A stretch of DNA of 5,463 nucleotides from an uncultured cyanobacterium (GCA_947073895.1 CAMTNN010000112.1:1-5463); one strand, 5' to 3'; shown: positions 1 through 5,079, counted from the stretch's first letter. The notes: a model not told the origin generated them from the letters alone. Numbers and translations: made by a program.

Positions 1-77
1 AAGTGTGGGTTGATGGTGACAATTATCTGGTTGTATATCGAGATTTTAAAACTGTTGGCGAAGCTTCAACGCAATAG
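1..77 (+). CDS. 3' end of an unrecognised protein gene (partial)
   Basis: Reading from base 3, the window opens inside a coding frame that gives 24 residues beginning VWVDGDNYLVVYRDF and ending EASTQ before a TAG stop at 75-77. The mix of hydrophobic and charged residues looks like a real C-terminal beta-rich segment. The stop lies 10 bases before a strong intrinsic terminator, as expected for the last gene of a transcript. A second frame is open to 84, but its composition is less protein-like. The fragment is too short to name a family, and the start lies outside the window. Confidence 0.55.
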   Translation, partial: VWVDGDNYLVVYRDFKTVGEASTQ

Positions 78-87
78 ACGTTAATTA

Positions 88-117
88 AAAAAGCCCTCGT
101 GAAAACGGGGGCTTTTT
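88..117 (+). terminator. Intrinsic terminator after the first gene
   Basis: A 13-bp stem (88-100 with 105-117) closes on a GAAA tetraloop, with one T-G wobble. The core is AGCCCTCGT/ACGGGGGCT, flanked by an A-run on the left and a five-T run on the right. The T-run makes it a Rho-independent terminator for + strand transcription. It isolates the upstream gene from the acpP promoter. Confidence 0.9.
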
Positions 118-135
118 GTTAACTTTTTTAACAAA
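115..135. promoter_or_regulatory. Inverted repeat upstream of the acpP promoter
   Basis: Two perfect 8-bp arms, TTTGTTAA and TTAACAAA, flank a 5-base CTTTT spacer. The left arm overlaps the T-run of the preceding terminator. Its centre (125) is about 21 bp, two helical turns, from the centre of the next palindrome (146.5). An operator role is inferred from position and symmetry. AT-rich DNA produces such repeats by chance fairly often. Confidence 0.3.
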
Positions 136-137
136 TT

Positions 138-155
138 TTTACACAATTGTGTAAA
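138..155. promoter_or_regulatory. Perfect 18-bp palindrome, candidate operator of acpP
   Basis: TTTACACAATTGTGTAAA is its own reverse complement over 18 bases and ends two bases before the -35 box of the acpP promoter. Its centre lies about 46 bp before the expected transcription start, a usual place for a dimeric regulator. It does not resemble the FapR or FabT fatty-acid operators as I remember them. The regulator that binds it, if any, cannot be read from this window. Confidence 0.5.
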
Positions 156-157
156 TC

Positions 158-186
158 TTGCCCAAAAATTTTTTATCAGGTATAAT
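158..186 (+). promoter_or_regulatory. Sigma-70-type promoter of acpP
   Basis: The -35 box TTGCCC (158-163, 4 of 6 consensus bases) is followed by a 17-bp spacer and a perfect -10 box TATAAT (181-186). Transcription should start near 193, giving a leader of about 46 bases before the acpP ATG. Confidence 0.8.
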
Positions 187-238
187 ATCTGAGTGTAGTA
201 ACACAGTTTAATTATTTTAATTGAAGAGGAAAGAAAAG

Positions 239-469
239 ATGAGTACATTAGAAAAAGTTAAAAAAGTTGTAGTTGATCAATTGAGCGTAGACGAAGCAAT
301 CGTTACTCCTCAAGCTAGTTTCACTGGCGATTTGGGTGCTGACTCTTTGGATACAGTTGAATTAGTTATGGCTTTCGAAGAAGAATTCGGTTGCGAAATT
401 CCTGATGAAGAAGCTGAAAAAATCCAAACAGTTCAAGATGCAGTTAACTACATCGAAGCACACTCATAA
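239..469 (+). CDS. acpP: Acyl carrier protein
   Basis: This 76-residue cytosolic protein carries growing fatty-acyl chains as thioesters on a 4'-phosphopantetheine arm during type II fatty acid synthesis. The arm is attached to Ser36 in the hallmark [10 protein letters not shown] motif (residues 33-42). The acidic helix that follows ([16 protein letters not shown]) is the usual docking face for partner enzymes. Length is normal for the family. A TTG six codons upstream would also be in frame, but ATG 239 is chosen because AGAGGA (225-230) sits 8 bases before it and the family normally begins near MSTLEKVKK. It has its own promoter and lies upstream of fabF, its enzymatic partner. The sequence resembles cyanobacterial and proteobacterial carrier proteins. 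Confidence 0.97.
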   Translation: MSTLEKVKKVVVDQLSVDEAIVTPQASFTGDLGADSLDTVELVMAFEEEFGCEIPDEEAEKIQTVQDAVNYIEAHS

Positions 470-488
470 TAAGTTTGACTGAATTTAT

Positions 489-527
489 ATAAGAGGGTGG
501 AAATACTATATTTTTTCACCCTCTTAT
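489..527 (+). terminator. Hairpin between acpP and fabF, probable partial terminator
   Basis: A 15-bp stem (489-503 with 513-527, one G-T wobble) is built around AAGAGGGTG/CACCCTCTT and closes on a 9-base loop. What follows is TTATTAGTTG, a poor U-tract, so termination is likely incomplete. No convincing promoter lies between the hairpin and fabF, so fabF is probably read through it. Alternatively the hairpin stabilises or delimits a processed acpP mRNA. Confidence 0.6.
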
Positions 528-566
528 TTATTAGTTGTAATAGTACACTAGATTGATTAGTTTATT

Positions 567-572
567 AAGGGA
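567..572 (+). promoter_or_regulatory. Ribosome binding site deciding the fabF start
   Basis: AAGGGA lies 8 bases before ATG 581 but only 2 bases before the in-frame ATG 575. Normal spacing favours 581. The two choices differ by two residues (Met-Lys). Confidence 0.65.
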
Positions 573-580
573 ATATGAAA

Positions 581-1834
581 ATGACAAAAAGAAGAGTTGT
601 TATAACAGGTATGGGAGCGATTACTCCGGTTGGTATCGGTGTTGATAAATTTTGGGACTCCTTGCTTAACGGTAAAAGCGGTGTTTCAAACATCGAAGCT
701 ATTGATACAGAAGGACATACTGTAAAAATCGCTGCTGAAATTAAAGACAAAGATTTTAATCCTGAAGATTACATGGATTCAAAAGATGCAAAAAGAATGG
801 ACAGATTTACTCAGTTTGCTATGGTTGCAGCTGATGAAGCTATTGCAGATTCAGGAATTGATGAAGCAGATATCGACCCATATAGAATTGGTGTTATGGT
901 AAGTTCTGCAGCAGGCGGTTTCAAAACATTTGAAAAGAGCCACAAAGCTATGATGGAAAAAGGCCCTACTAAGGCTTCTCCATTTACAGTTCCAATGCTT
1001 ATTGTTGATATGCCTTCTGGTCGTGTATCTATGAAACACGGTTACAAAGGTGTTAACAAGGCTGTTGTTTCTGCTTGTGCAACAGGTTCTCACTCAATTG
1101 GCGACGCTTTCAGAACAATCCAATACGGTGATGCTGATGTAATGGTAGCAGGCGGTTGCGAAGCTACAATCACAACTTTGGGTATTGGTGCATTTACTGC
1201 CGCAAGAACTCTTTCTAAGAGAAATGATGCTCCTGAAAAAGCTTCAAGACCTTATGACGTTGACAGAGATGGTTTTGTAATGGGTGAAGGCGCAGGTGTT
1301 GTTGTTCTTGAAGAATATGAACATGCTAAAAAACGCGGTGCTAAGATTTATGCTGAAATCGTTGGTTACGGTCAAACAGCTGATGCTCACGATATGGTTG
1401 CTCCGGATCCGGAAGGTAAAGGTGCTATCAAGTCTATGGAATTAGCTCTTGCTGATGCAGGGCTTAAACCGGAAGATATTGATTACATCAATCCACACGG
1501 AACAAGTACAGGTTTAGGTGACGTTGCTGAATCACAAGCAATTGCTAAAATTTTTGGTGATAAAGAACAAAACGCTAACCTTCTTGTAAGCTCAACAAAA
1601 TCAATGCACGGTCATATGCTTGGTGCAACAGGTGCTGTTGAAGGTATTGTTTGTGTTAAAGCGATTACAGAAGGCAAAGTTCCTCCTACAATCAACCTTG
1701 ATAATCAGGACGAACATGTTGCTAACCTTGATTATGTTCCACATAAAGCAAGAGACAAAAAAGTTCGCGCTGCATTGTCAAATTCTTTCGGATTTGGTGG
1801 TCACAACGCAACACTTGTTTTCAAGGAAGTTTAA
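581..1834 (+). CDS. fabF: 3-oxoacyl-[acyl-carrier-protein] synthase II
   Basis: This 417-residue cytosolic condensing enzyme joins malonyl-ACP to an acyl-ACP, releasing CO2 and extending the chain by two carbons. The thiolase fold opens with RRVVITGMGAITPVG. The nucleophile is Cys166 in SACATGSHS. The catalytic pair is His306 (NPHGTSTGLGD) and His345 (STKSMHGHMLGATGA), with the conserved Lys340. The C-terminal GFGG loop (SNSFGFGGHNATLVF) is present. The Cys-His-His set marks a KAS I/II enzyme rather than FabH (Cys-His-Asn), and overall similarity favours FabF. Length is normal. It follows acpP after 111 bases that contain a hairpin and shares acpP's codon use, with one ATA among about 26 isoleucine codons. 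Confidence 0.97.
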   Translation: MTKRRVVITGMGAITPVGIGVDKFWDSLLNGKSGVSNIEAIDTEGHTVKIAAEIKDKDFNPEDYMDSKDAKRMDRFTQFAMVAADEAIADSGIDEADIDPYRIGVMVSSAAGGFKTFEKSHKAMMEKGPTKASPFTVPMLIVDMPSGRVSMKHGYKGVNKAVVSACATGSHSIGDAFRTIQYGDADVMVAGGCEATITTLGIGAFTAARTLSKRNDAPEKASRPYDVDRDGFVMGEGAGVVVLEEYEHAKKRGAKIYAEIVGYGQTADAHDMVAPDPEGKGAIKSMELALADAGLKPEDIDYINPHGTSTGLGDVAESQAIAKIFGDKEQNANLLVSSTKSMHGHMLGATGAVEGIVCVKAITEGKVPPTINLDNQDEHVANLDYVPHKARDKKVRAALSNSFGFGGHNATLVFKEV

Positions 1835-1844
1835 TAAGTATTTC

Positions 1845-1877
1845 AAAAGGGGCGGCTCTTCGAGCCGCCCCTTTTTT
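1845..1877 (+). terminator. Strong intrinsic terminator after fabF
   Basis: A 14-bp perfect stem (1845-1858 with 1862-1875) has a GC core GGGGCGGCTC/GAGCCGCCCC and a TTC triloop, and leads into a six-T run (1872-1877). It starts 10 bases after the fabF stop and ends the acpP-fabF transcript. Confidence 0.95.
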
Positions 1878-1933
1878 GTTAAAATATTGATAAATATTAT
1901 TTAAGCTGATTTTTACAAAGAAAGAAGGCGCGA

Positions 1934-2005
1934 ATGGTAGTAATTATCAGCGAAAAAGAACTATTACTAATATTAGCAATAGTTCTTAGCATCAAAGTCC
2001 TTTAG
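1934..2005 (+). CDS. Possible 23-residue hydrophobic peptide
   Basis: ATG 1934 is preceded by AGAAGG (1923-1928) at a good 5-base spacing and opens a 23-codon frame ending at TAG 2003-2005. The peptide begins MVVIISEKELLLILAIVLS and ends IKVL. Apart from SEKE near the start it is almost wholly hydrophobic, so it could form one short membrane helix. The terminator stem begins right after the stop. Against coding, the frame lies across a 32-nt palindrome whose symmetry would constrain its codons. The peptide resembles in size the toxins of type I toxin-antitoxin systems and other tiny membrane proteins, but no family is recognised. Confidence 0.3.
   Translation: MVVIISEKELLLILAIVLSIKVL
1956..1987. 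repeat. Near-perfect 32-nt palindrome
   Basis: The arms AAGAACTATT (1956-1965) and AATAGTTCTT (1978-1987) are perfect reverse complements, and the inner CTAATATTAG (1967-1976) is itself palindromic. One A/C mismatch (1966 against 1977) breaks the symmetry. As RNA it can fold into a hairpin of about 14 bp; as DNA it could be a large operator or part of a palindromic repeat family. Only one copy is seen here. Confidence 0.6.
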
Positions 2006-2007
2006 TT

Positions 2008-2057
2008 GGGACTACGGGTGTGGGTGTTTGCGCCACCCATGCCTGTAGTCTTATTTT
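2008..2057 (+). terminator. Intrinsic terminator of the small + strand transcript
   Basis: A 17-bp stem (2010-2026 with 2034-2050, three G-T wobbles) closes on the 7-base loop TTTGCGC and can extend by two G-T pairs at the base. It is followed by TTATTTT on the + strand. The opposite strand has no T-run after the stem, so it works chiefly for + transcription. Confidence 0.75.
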
Positions 2058-2082
2058 AACTTATTTAAAAAATTTTTCAACC

Positions 2083-2280
2083 CTAAGAATACATGTTATC
2101 CATTAAATTTCTTATTTCTTGATTTTGTTTTAATAAAATTTCTAAACAGTGTAATAAACTTATATAGCTATCACTTTTATCTTCCATATTAGCTTGACAA
2201 AATCCCAGTAATATTTTTATTAAACAATCATTGTTTACTAATCCTTCATTAATTTTTTCTAAACTTTCTTCTTTGTTCAT
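2083..2280 (-). CDS. Unrecognised 65-residue helical protein
   Basis: The frame starts at an ATG preceded by AAGGAG at 6-base spacing (2287-2292 on the + strand), an excellent ribosome binding site that supports a real gene. The protein opens MNKEESLEKINEGLVNND and has a central LIKILLGFCQAN stretch, then LLHCLEILLKQNQEIRNLM. The pattern of leucine/isoleucine and charged residues suggests two or three amphipathic helices, perhaps a small dimeric or partner-binding protein. No signal peptide or membrane segment is seen. It is transcribed away from a Cro/CI-type regulator and shares a 119-bp intergenic region with it, which suggests co-regulation. Four of six isoleucine codons are ATA, unlike fabF and thrS. 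I do not recognise the family. Confidence 0.7.
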   Translation of the reverse strand: MNKEESLEKINEGLVNNDCLIKILLGFCQANMEDKSDSYISLLHCLEILLKQNQEIRNLMDNMYS

Positions 2281-2301
2281 TTTATTCTCCTTATAACTAA
2301 T

Positions 2302-2330
2302 ATAATATTTAAAAAAGCATTAAATGACAC
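2302..2330 (-). promoter_or_regulatory. Possible promoter of the 65-residue gene
   Basis: Read on the minus strand, GTGTCA (2330-2325) and TATTAT (2307-2302) are separated by 17 bp. They match consensus at 4 and 5 of 6 bases. The region is very AT-rich, so other -10 choices are possible. Confidence 0.35.
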
Positions 2331-2331
2331 C

Positions 2332-2341
2332 GCTTATAAGC
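2332..2341. promoter_or_regulatory. 10-bp palindrome in the divergent intergenic region
   Basis: GCTTATAAGC is a perfect palindrome lying between the two divergent starts, just upstream of both candidate promoters. This is where a Cro/CI-type repressor would be expected to bind to control itself and its neighbour. The role is inferred from position only. Confidence 0.3.
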
Positions 2342-2355
2342 AACTTTTTAGGACC

Positions 2356-2384
2356 TTTAGACGGTTAAATATGTGTCGTATAAT
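2356..2384 (+). promoter_or_regulatory. Probable promoter of the HTH regulator
   Basis: A perfect -10 box TATAAT (2379-2384) lies 16-17 bp downstream of weak -35 candidates (TTTAGA at 2356 or TTAGAC at 2357). Transcription would begin near 2391, only about 9 bases before the regulator's ATG. Confidence 0.45.
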
Positions 2385-2399
2385 TATTATAATTTTTTT

Positions 2400-2618
2400 A
2401 TGGAGCAGGATTTTCGTAAAGTATTAGCATTAAATGTAAAAGTTGAAAGAGTAAAAACCAGCTTAACTCAAGAGCAACTTGCTGAGTTGGCAGAGGTTTC
2501 TACAAAACATTTAACTAAGATTGAAAATGCTAAGGTTACAGCAAGTTCCTATTTGGTATATAAAATAGCAGAGGCTTTAAAAATTAATGTTGATAAACTC
2601 TTTTATGAGTCTGAGTAA
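2400..2618 (+). CDS. Small Cro/CI-family helix-turn-helix regulator
   Basis: This 72-residue protein is essentially one HTH_3 (Xre/Cro/CI) DNA-binding domain. It opens with a charged helix, then LTQEQLAELAEVSTKHLTKIEN (about residues 22-43), the classic helix-turn-helix with the LTQEQLA and KIEN signatures, and ends with IAEALKINVDKLFYESE. There is no sensor or dimerisation extension, so it likely binds DNA as a dimer, probably at a site near its own promoter. An in-frame GTG at 2373 would add nine residues (SYNYYNFF-like), but that stretch is encoded by the likely -10 box, so ATG 2400 is preferred. No Shine-Dalgarno sequence precedes ATG 2400, suggesting near-leaderless translation. It is divergent from an unrecognised small gene and convergent with thrS. 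Confidence 0.85.
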   Translation: MEQDFRKVLALNVKVERVKTSLTQEQLAELAEVSTKHLTKIENAKVTASSYLVYKIAEALKINVDKLFYESE

Positions 2619-2620
2619 TT

Positions 2621-2653
2621 AATAAAATGGCGGGTGATTTTATCACCCGCCAT
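2621..2653 (-). terminator. thrS terminator, possibly bidirectional
   Basis: An 11-bp perfect stem (2627-2637 with 2643-2653, GGCGGGTGA core) closes on a TTTTA loop and starts 5 bases after the thrS stop. On the minus strand it is followed by TTTTATT, a fair U-tract. On the plus strand it follows the regulator's stop by 8 bases, but its tail (CAATTTT) is weaker. It may serve both convergent genes. Confidence 0.85.
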
Positions 2654-2658
2654 CAATT

Positions 2659-4431
2659 TTATGCTCTATCTTTAATCTCTTTCAAGATATTTTCGATAAA
2701 CTCATCTACACTGACTGTGCCGACTTGACCAACACCACGTTTTCTTACTGCAACTGAGTTTGCTTCGATTTCCTTGTCGCCGATTACGCATACATAAGGG
2801 ATTTTCTTGTCTTGAAGACTTTCTCTGATTTTATAGTTCATAGATTCAGAACGGTCATCAAGTTTTACTCTTATGCCAGCTGCACGCATTTTTTTGTATA
2901 CAGCTTCTGCAAAATCAATGTGTTTTTCGTTGCTGATAGGAACGATTGCAACCTGAGTTGGAGCAAGCCATGTTGGGAATGCGCCTGCGTAGTGTTCGAT
3001 TAAGATACCGTGGAAACGCTCCATTGAGCCGAATATAACTCTGTGAAGCATAATCGGTGTTTTCATTGAACCGTCTTTGTCCTGGTATTTGATATCGAAT
3101 CTTGCAGGAAGGTTAAAGTCTAACTGGATTGTAGCACATTGCCATGTTCTTCCTAAAGCGTCTTTAACTTTGAAGTCGATTTTTGGACCATAGAATGCGC
3201 CATCACCTTCGTTGATGTCGTATTTCATTCCGCGTCTGTCCATAGCTTCTTTTAAGCCTGCTTCAGCTCTTTCCCAGTTTTCAAGTTCTCCTACGTAGCT
3301 TTCAGGACGGGTAGAAAGTTCAACTTCGAAATCCATCTTGAAGATTGCCATTGTATCAGCTACAAAATCAATGATTTCGTTAATTTCATCAACTAATTGT
3401 TCAGGAGTACAGAAAATGTGAGCATCATCTTGAGTGAAACCTTGTACGCGGGTCAGACCTGAAAGTGCTCCTGATTTTTCTTTTCTGTAAACAGTTCCCA
3501 ATTCGGCCATTCTTAATGGTAGTGAACGGTATGAATATCTGTTTGCTTGATAAATCAAGATGTGGAACGGACAGTTCATTGGTTTTACTACAAATTGTTC
3601 ATCTGAATCTTCGTCTTTTTGAACAAAGAACATGTTTTCTTTGTAGTGATCCATGTGACCTGAAATTTCCCAAAGTTTTGATTTAGCGATTTGAGGAGTT
3701 TGAACGATTACGTAACCGCGTTTTCTGTGCTCAGATCTCCAGTAGTTTTCGATTTCCTCACGAACTGTATAAAGATTTGGATGCCATAAAACAAGACCTC
3801 CGCCGATTTCTTCTCTTGTAGAGAATAAATCAAGCTGTGTGCCAAGTTTTCTGTGGTCGCGTTTTTCAGCTTCTTCAATGAATGTTAAATAGCTTTGTAA
3901 ATCTTCTTTATTCCAGTATGCTGTAGCATAGATTCTTTGAAGCATTTTGTTTTTTTCGTTACCGCGCCAGTAAGCACCTGCAACTTTAAGAAGTTTGATT
4001 GCGTTACCTTTAATATATGATGTGTTAGGAATGTGAGGCCCTGCACAAAGGTCGTTGAATAATACATTTCCGTCTTTGTCTTTTGTTAGGTATAAAGTTG
4101 GGTTATCGTTTTTGTGTTCTTCCAATAACTCAGCTTTGTAGATTTCGCCTTCTGCTTTGAATTCGGCGATTTTCGCGTCAACATCTTCAACCTGATATTT
4201 TTCGAATGTAAGGTTTTGTTTGATGATGTTTTTCATTTCTTCTTCGATTTTTACTAAGTCTTCTTGTGTAAACGCATGACCGTCAGTTAAATCAAAATCG
4301 TAGTAAAAACCGTCTGCTGTAGCCGGCCCGATAGCTAACTTTGCTTGTGGGAACAGCTTTTGCACTGCTTGTGCCATGATGTGTGAGCATGAGTGTCTAA
4401 GGACGCTCAAAGTTTCATTGTTTTTTTCCAT
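2659..4431 (-). CDS. thrS: Threonyl-tRNA synthetase lacking the TGS domain
   Basis: This 590-residue cytosolic class II enzyme charges tRNA-Thr with threonine using ATP. The chain begins directly with the editing domain, which removes mischarged serine: HSCSH (His13, His17) and CAGPH (Cys129, His133) are its four signature residues. The catalytic core follows, with motif 2 around GTVYRKEKSGALSGLTRVQGF. The zinc ligands that recognise threonine are Cys287 (NCPFH), His338 (DDAHIF) and His463 (MLHRVIFGS), and motif 3 is FGSMERFHGILIEHY. The last 100 residues form the anticodon-binding domain (TQVAIVPIS onward). About 50-60 N-terminal residues, the TGS domain of E. coli-type enzymes (642 aa), are absent, and no upstream frame encodes them; cyanobacterial enzymes are similar. 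The start has only a purine-rich AGAAAAAGAAAA leader and no clear Shine-Dalgarno. No T-box leader is seen. Confidence 0.97.
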   Translation of the reverse strand: MEKNNETLSVLRHSCSHIMAQAVQKLFPQAKLAIGPATADGFYYDFDLTDGHAFTQEDLVKIEEEMKNIIKQNLTFEKYQVEDVDAKIAEFKAEGEIYKAELLEEHKNDNPTLYLTKDKDGNVLFNDLCAGPHIPNTSYIKGNAIKLLKVAGAYWRGNEKNKMLQRIYATAYWNKEDLQSYLTFIEEAEKRDHRKLGTQLDLFSTREEIGGGLVLWHPNLYTVREEIENYWRSEHRKRGYVIVQTPQIAKSKLWEISGHMDHYKENMFFVQKDEDSDEQFVVKPMNCPFHILIYQANRYSYRSLPLRMAELGTVYRKEKSGALSGLTRVQGFTQDDAHIFCTPEQLVDEINEIIDFVADTMAIFKMDFEVELSTRPESYVGELENWERAEAGLKEAMDRRGMKYDINEGDGAFYGPKIDFKVKDALGRTWQCATIQLDFNLPARFDIKYQDKDGSMKTPIMLHRVIFGSMERFHGILIEHYAGAFPTWLAPTQVAIVPISNEKHIDFAEAVYKKMRAAGIRVKLDDRSESMNYKIRESLQDKKIPYVCVIGDKEIEANSVAVRKRGVGQVGTVSVDEFIENILKEIKDRA

Positions 4432-4468
4432 TTTTTTCTTTTTCTACGTAATTTTTTTCGAATATTAT

Positions 4469-4498
4469 TTTTCAATTTACAAACAATAAAATTATAAA
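4469..4498 (+). promoter_or_regulatory. Probable promoter of the CBS-domain gene
   Basis: TTTTCA (4469-4474) and TATAAA (4493-4498) are separated by 18 bp and match consensus at 4 and 5 of 6 bases. Transcription would start near 4505, close to the ribosome binding site. The thrS promoter must also lie in this 92-base divergent region or just inside the CBS gene, but no minus-strand box pair stands out. Confidence 0.4.
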
Positions 4499-4523
4499 AC
4501 TTTGAAAGGTGGTAAATTAAAAA

Positions 4524-4970
4524 ATGAAAGTTAAAGATTGTATGTGTGGAGATGTCTGCGCAGTAAAGCCAGAAACAAAAATAAGTGAAGTTGCAAAATT
4601 AATGTCAGAACATCACATTGGTTGCATACCAGTATGTGATACAAACGATTGCATTTGTGGAATAGTTACAGACAGAGATGTTTTACTACGTTCAGTATGC
4701 TGTAATAAGGATGCAAATACAACACCAATTAGTGATATTATGACTTGCAATGTATGTACTTGCAAAGAAGATGACGAAATGTCAAATGCAGAGTCAAAAA
4801 TGGGACAAAATCAAATTAGAAGATTGCCTGTATGTGATAAGAATAACAAACTAATAGGAATTTTAACAATAGGTGACTTAGCAAATCATGGAACTCAACT
4901 AGGAAATGCCGAAGTTTGTACAACAATAGAAAATATATGTAATTGTAATTCGCATAAAAATGCTGAATAA
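4524..4970 (+). CDS. Cysteine-rich tandem CBS-domain protein
   Basis: This 148-residue soluble protein consists of a CBS pair (Bateman module), a fold that usually binds adenine nucleotides and acts as a sensor. CBS1 spans about residues 7-60, with HHIGCIPVCD and GIVTDRD (46-52). CBS2 spans about 73-120, with NQIRRLPVCD and GILTIGD (112-118). It has no enzyme domain, so it probably acts by binding a partner. It contains 16 cysteines (positions 6, 8, 12, 34, 38, 43, 45, 59, 60, 75, 78, 80, 104, 132, 139, 141), many in CxC or CC pairs, far above typical members. This suggests metal binding or redox sensing, which is inference. The start has AAAGGTGG (4505-4512) upstream. Seven of 13 isoleucine codons are ATA. 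It resembles stand-alone CBS proteins of Clostridia. Confidence 0.9.
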   Translation: MKVKDCMCGDVCAVKPETKISEVAKLMSEHHIGCIPVCDTNDCICGIVTDRDVLLRSVCCNKDANTTPISDIMTCNVCTCKEDDEMSNAESKMGQNQIRRLPVCDKNNKLIGILTIGDLANHGTQLGNAEVCTTIENICNCNSHKNAE

Positions 4971-5022
4971 TTTACAAAGTATGGTAAATATTATAAGACT
5001 TTTGAAAAAGTAATACAAAAAT

Positions 5023-5049
5023 AAGAAGTGGATATTATTCCACTTCTTT
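5023..5049 (+). terminator. Hairpin between the CBS gene and the AI-2E-family gene
   Basis: A 10-bp perfect stem, AAGAAGTGGA (5023-5032) with TCCACTTCTT (5039-5048), closes on TATTAT. The tail has only three Ts, so termination would be weak. Upstream, TTTACA (4971-4976) and TATAAG (4992-4997), 15 bp apart, could be a promoter for the next gene. In that case this hairpin would sit in that gene's leader and could act on its expression. Confidence 0.45.
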
Positions 5050-5079
5050 GCATATACTAATAATACTAGGAGGTAGCAA

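Larger units (their letters stand above)
1907..2057 (+). ncRNA. Candidate small structured transcript
   Basis: Between the fabF terminator and the next gene lies a + strand unit with two clear hairpins: a near-perfect 32-nt palindrome (1956-1987) and a 17-bp terminator hairpin with a U-tract (2008-2057). The fabF transcript already ends at 1877, so a second + strand terminator implies a separate transcript starting between them. A possible -10 box TATTAT (1895-1900) would start it near 1907, but the -35 match is poor, so the 5' end is a guess. It matches no RNA family I recognise: no SRP, tmRNA, RNase P or 6S signature is apparent. It may instead be the mRNA of the 23-codon ORF it contains. 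Confidence 0.35.

Noticed and set aside
1..84. Alternative frame from base 1 ending at TAA 82-84
   Set aside because: It gives a less plausible protein tail than the frame ending at 77, though the fragment is too short to be certain.
221..238. Upstream TTG start for acpP adding six residues
   Set aside because: The added codons are the ribosome binding site itself, and family members start at the downstream Met.
535..563. Possible promoter for fabF (TTGTAA, 17 bp, TAGTTT)
   Set aside because: The -10 match is only 3 of 6 bases, so it is not supported over read-through from acpP.
565..1093. Minus-strand open frames (565-750 and 851-1093) inside fabF
   Set aside because: They lie antisense to a fully conserved fabF, have no ribosome binding sites that stand out, and translate to non-protein-like sequence.
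1620..1904. Plus-strand frame overlapping the fabF 3' end and running through the terminator
   Set aside because: It is a shifted frame of fabF coding sequence and reads across a strong terminator hairpin, so it is a shadow.
2010..2050. Resemblance of ATGCCTGTAGTC to the human Alu consensus, hinting at contamination
   Set aside because: The match is only about a dozen bases, and the stretch is one arm of a bacterial-type terminator hairpin followed by a T-run.
2812..4067. Open frames 2812-3003 (+), 3465-3686 (+) and 3885-4067 (-) within thrS
   Set aside because: All overlap conserved ThrRS catalytic or editing sequence in other frames and have no independent support.
4432..4523. T-box riboswitch upstream of thrS
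   Set aside because: The divergent region is only 92 bases, too short for a T-box leader, and shows no such stem or terminator/antiterminator pair.
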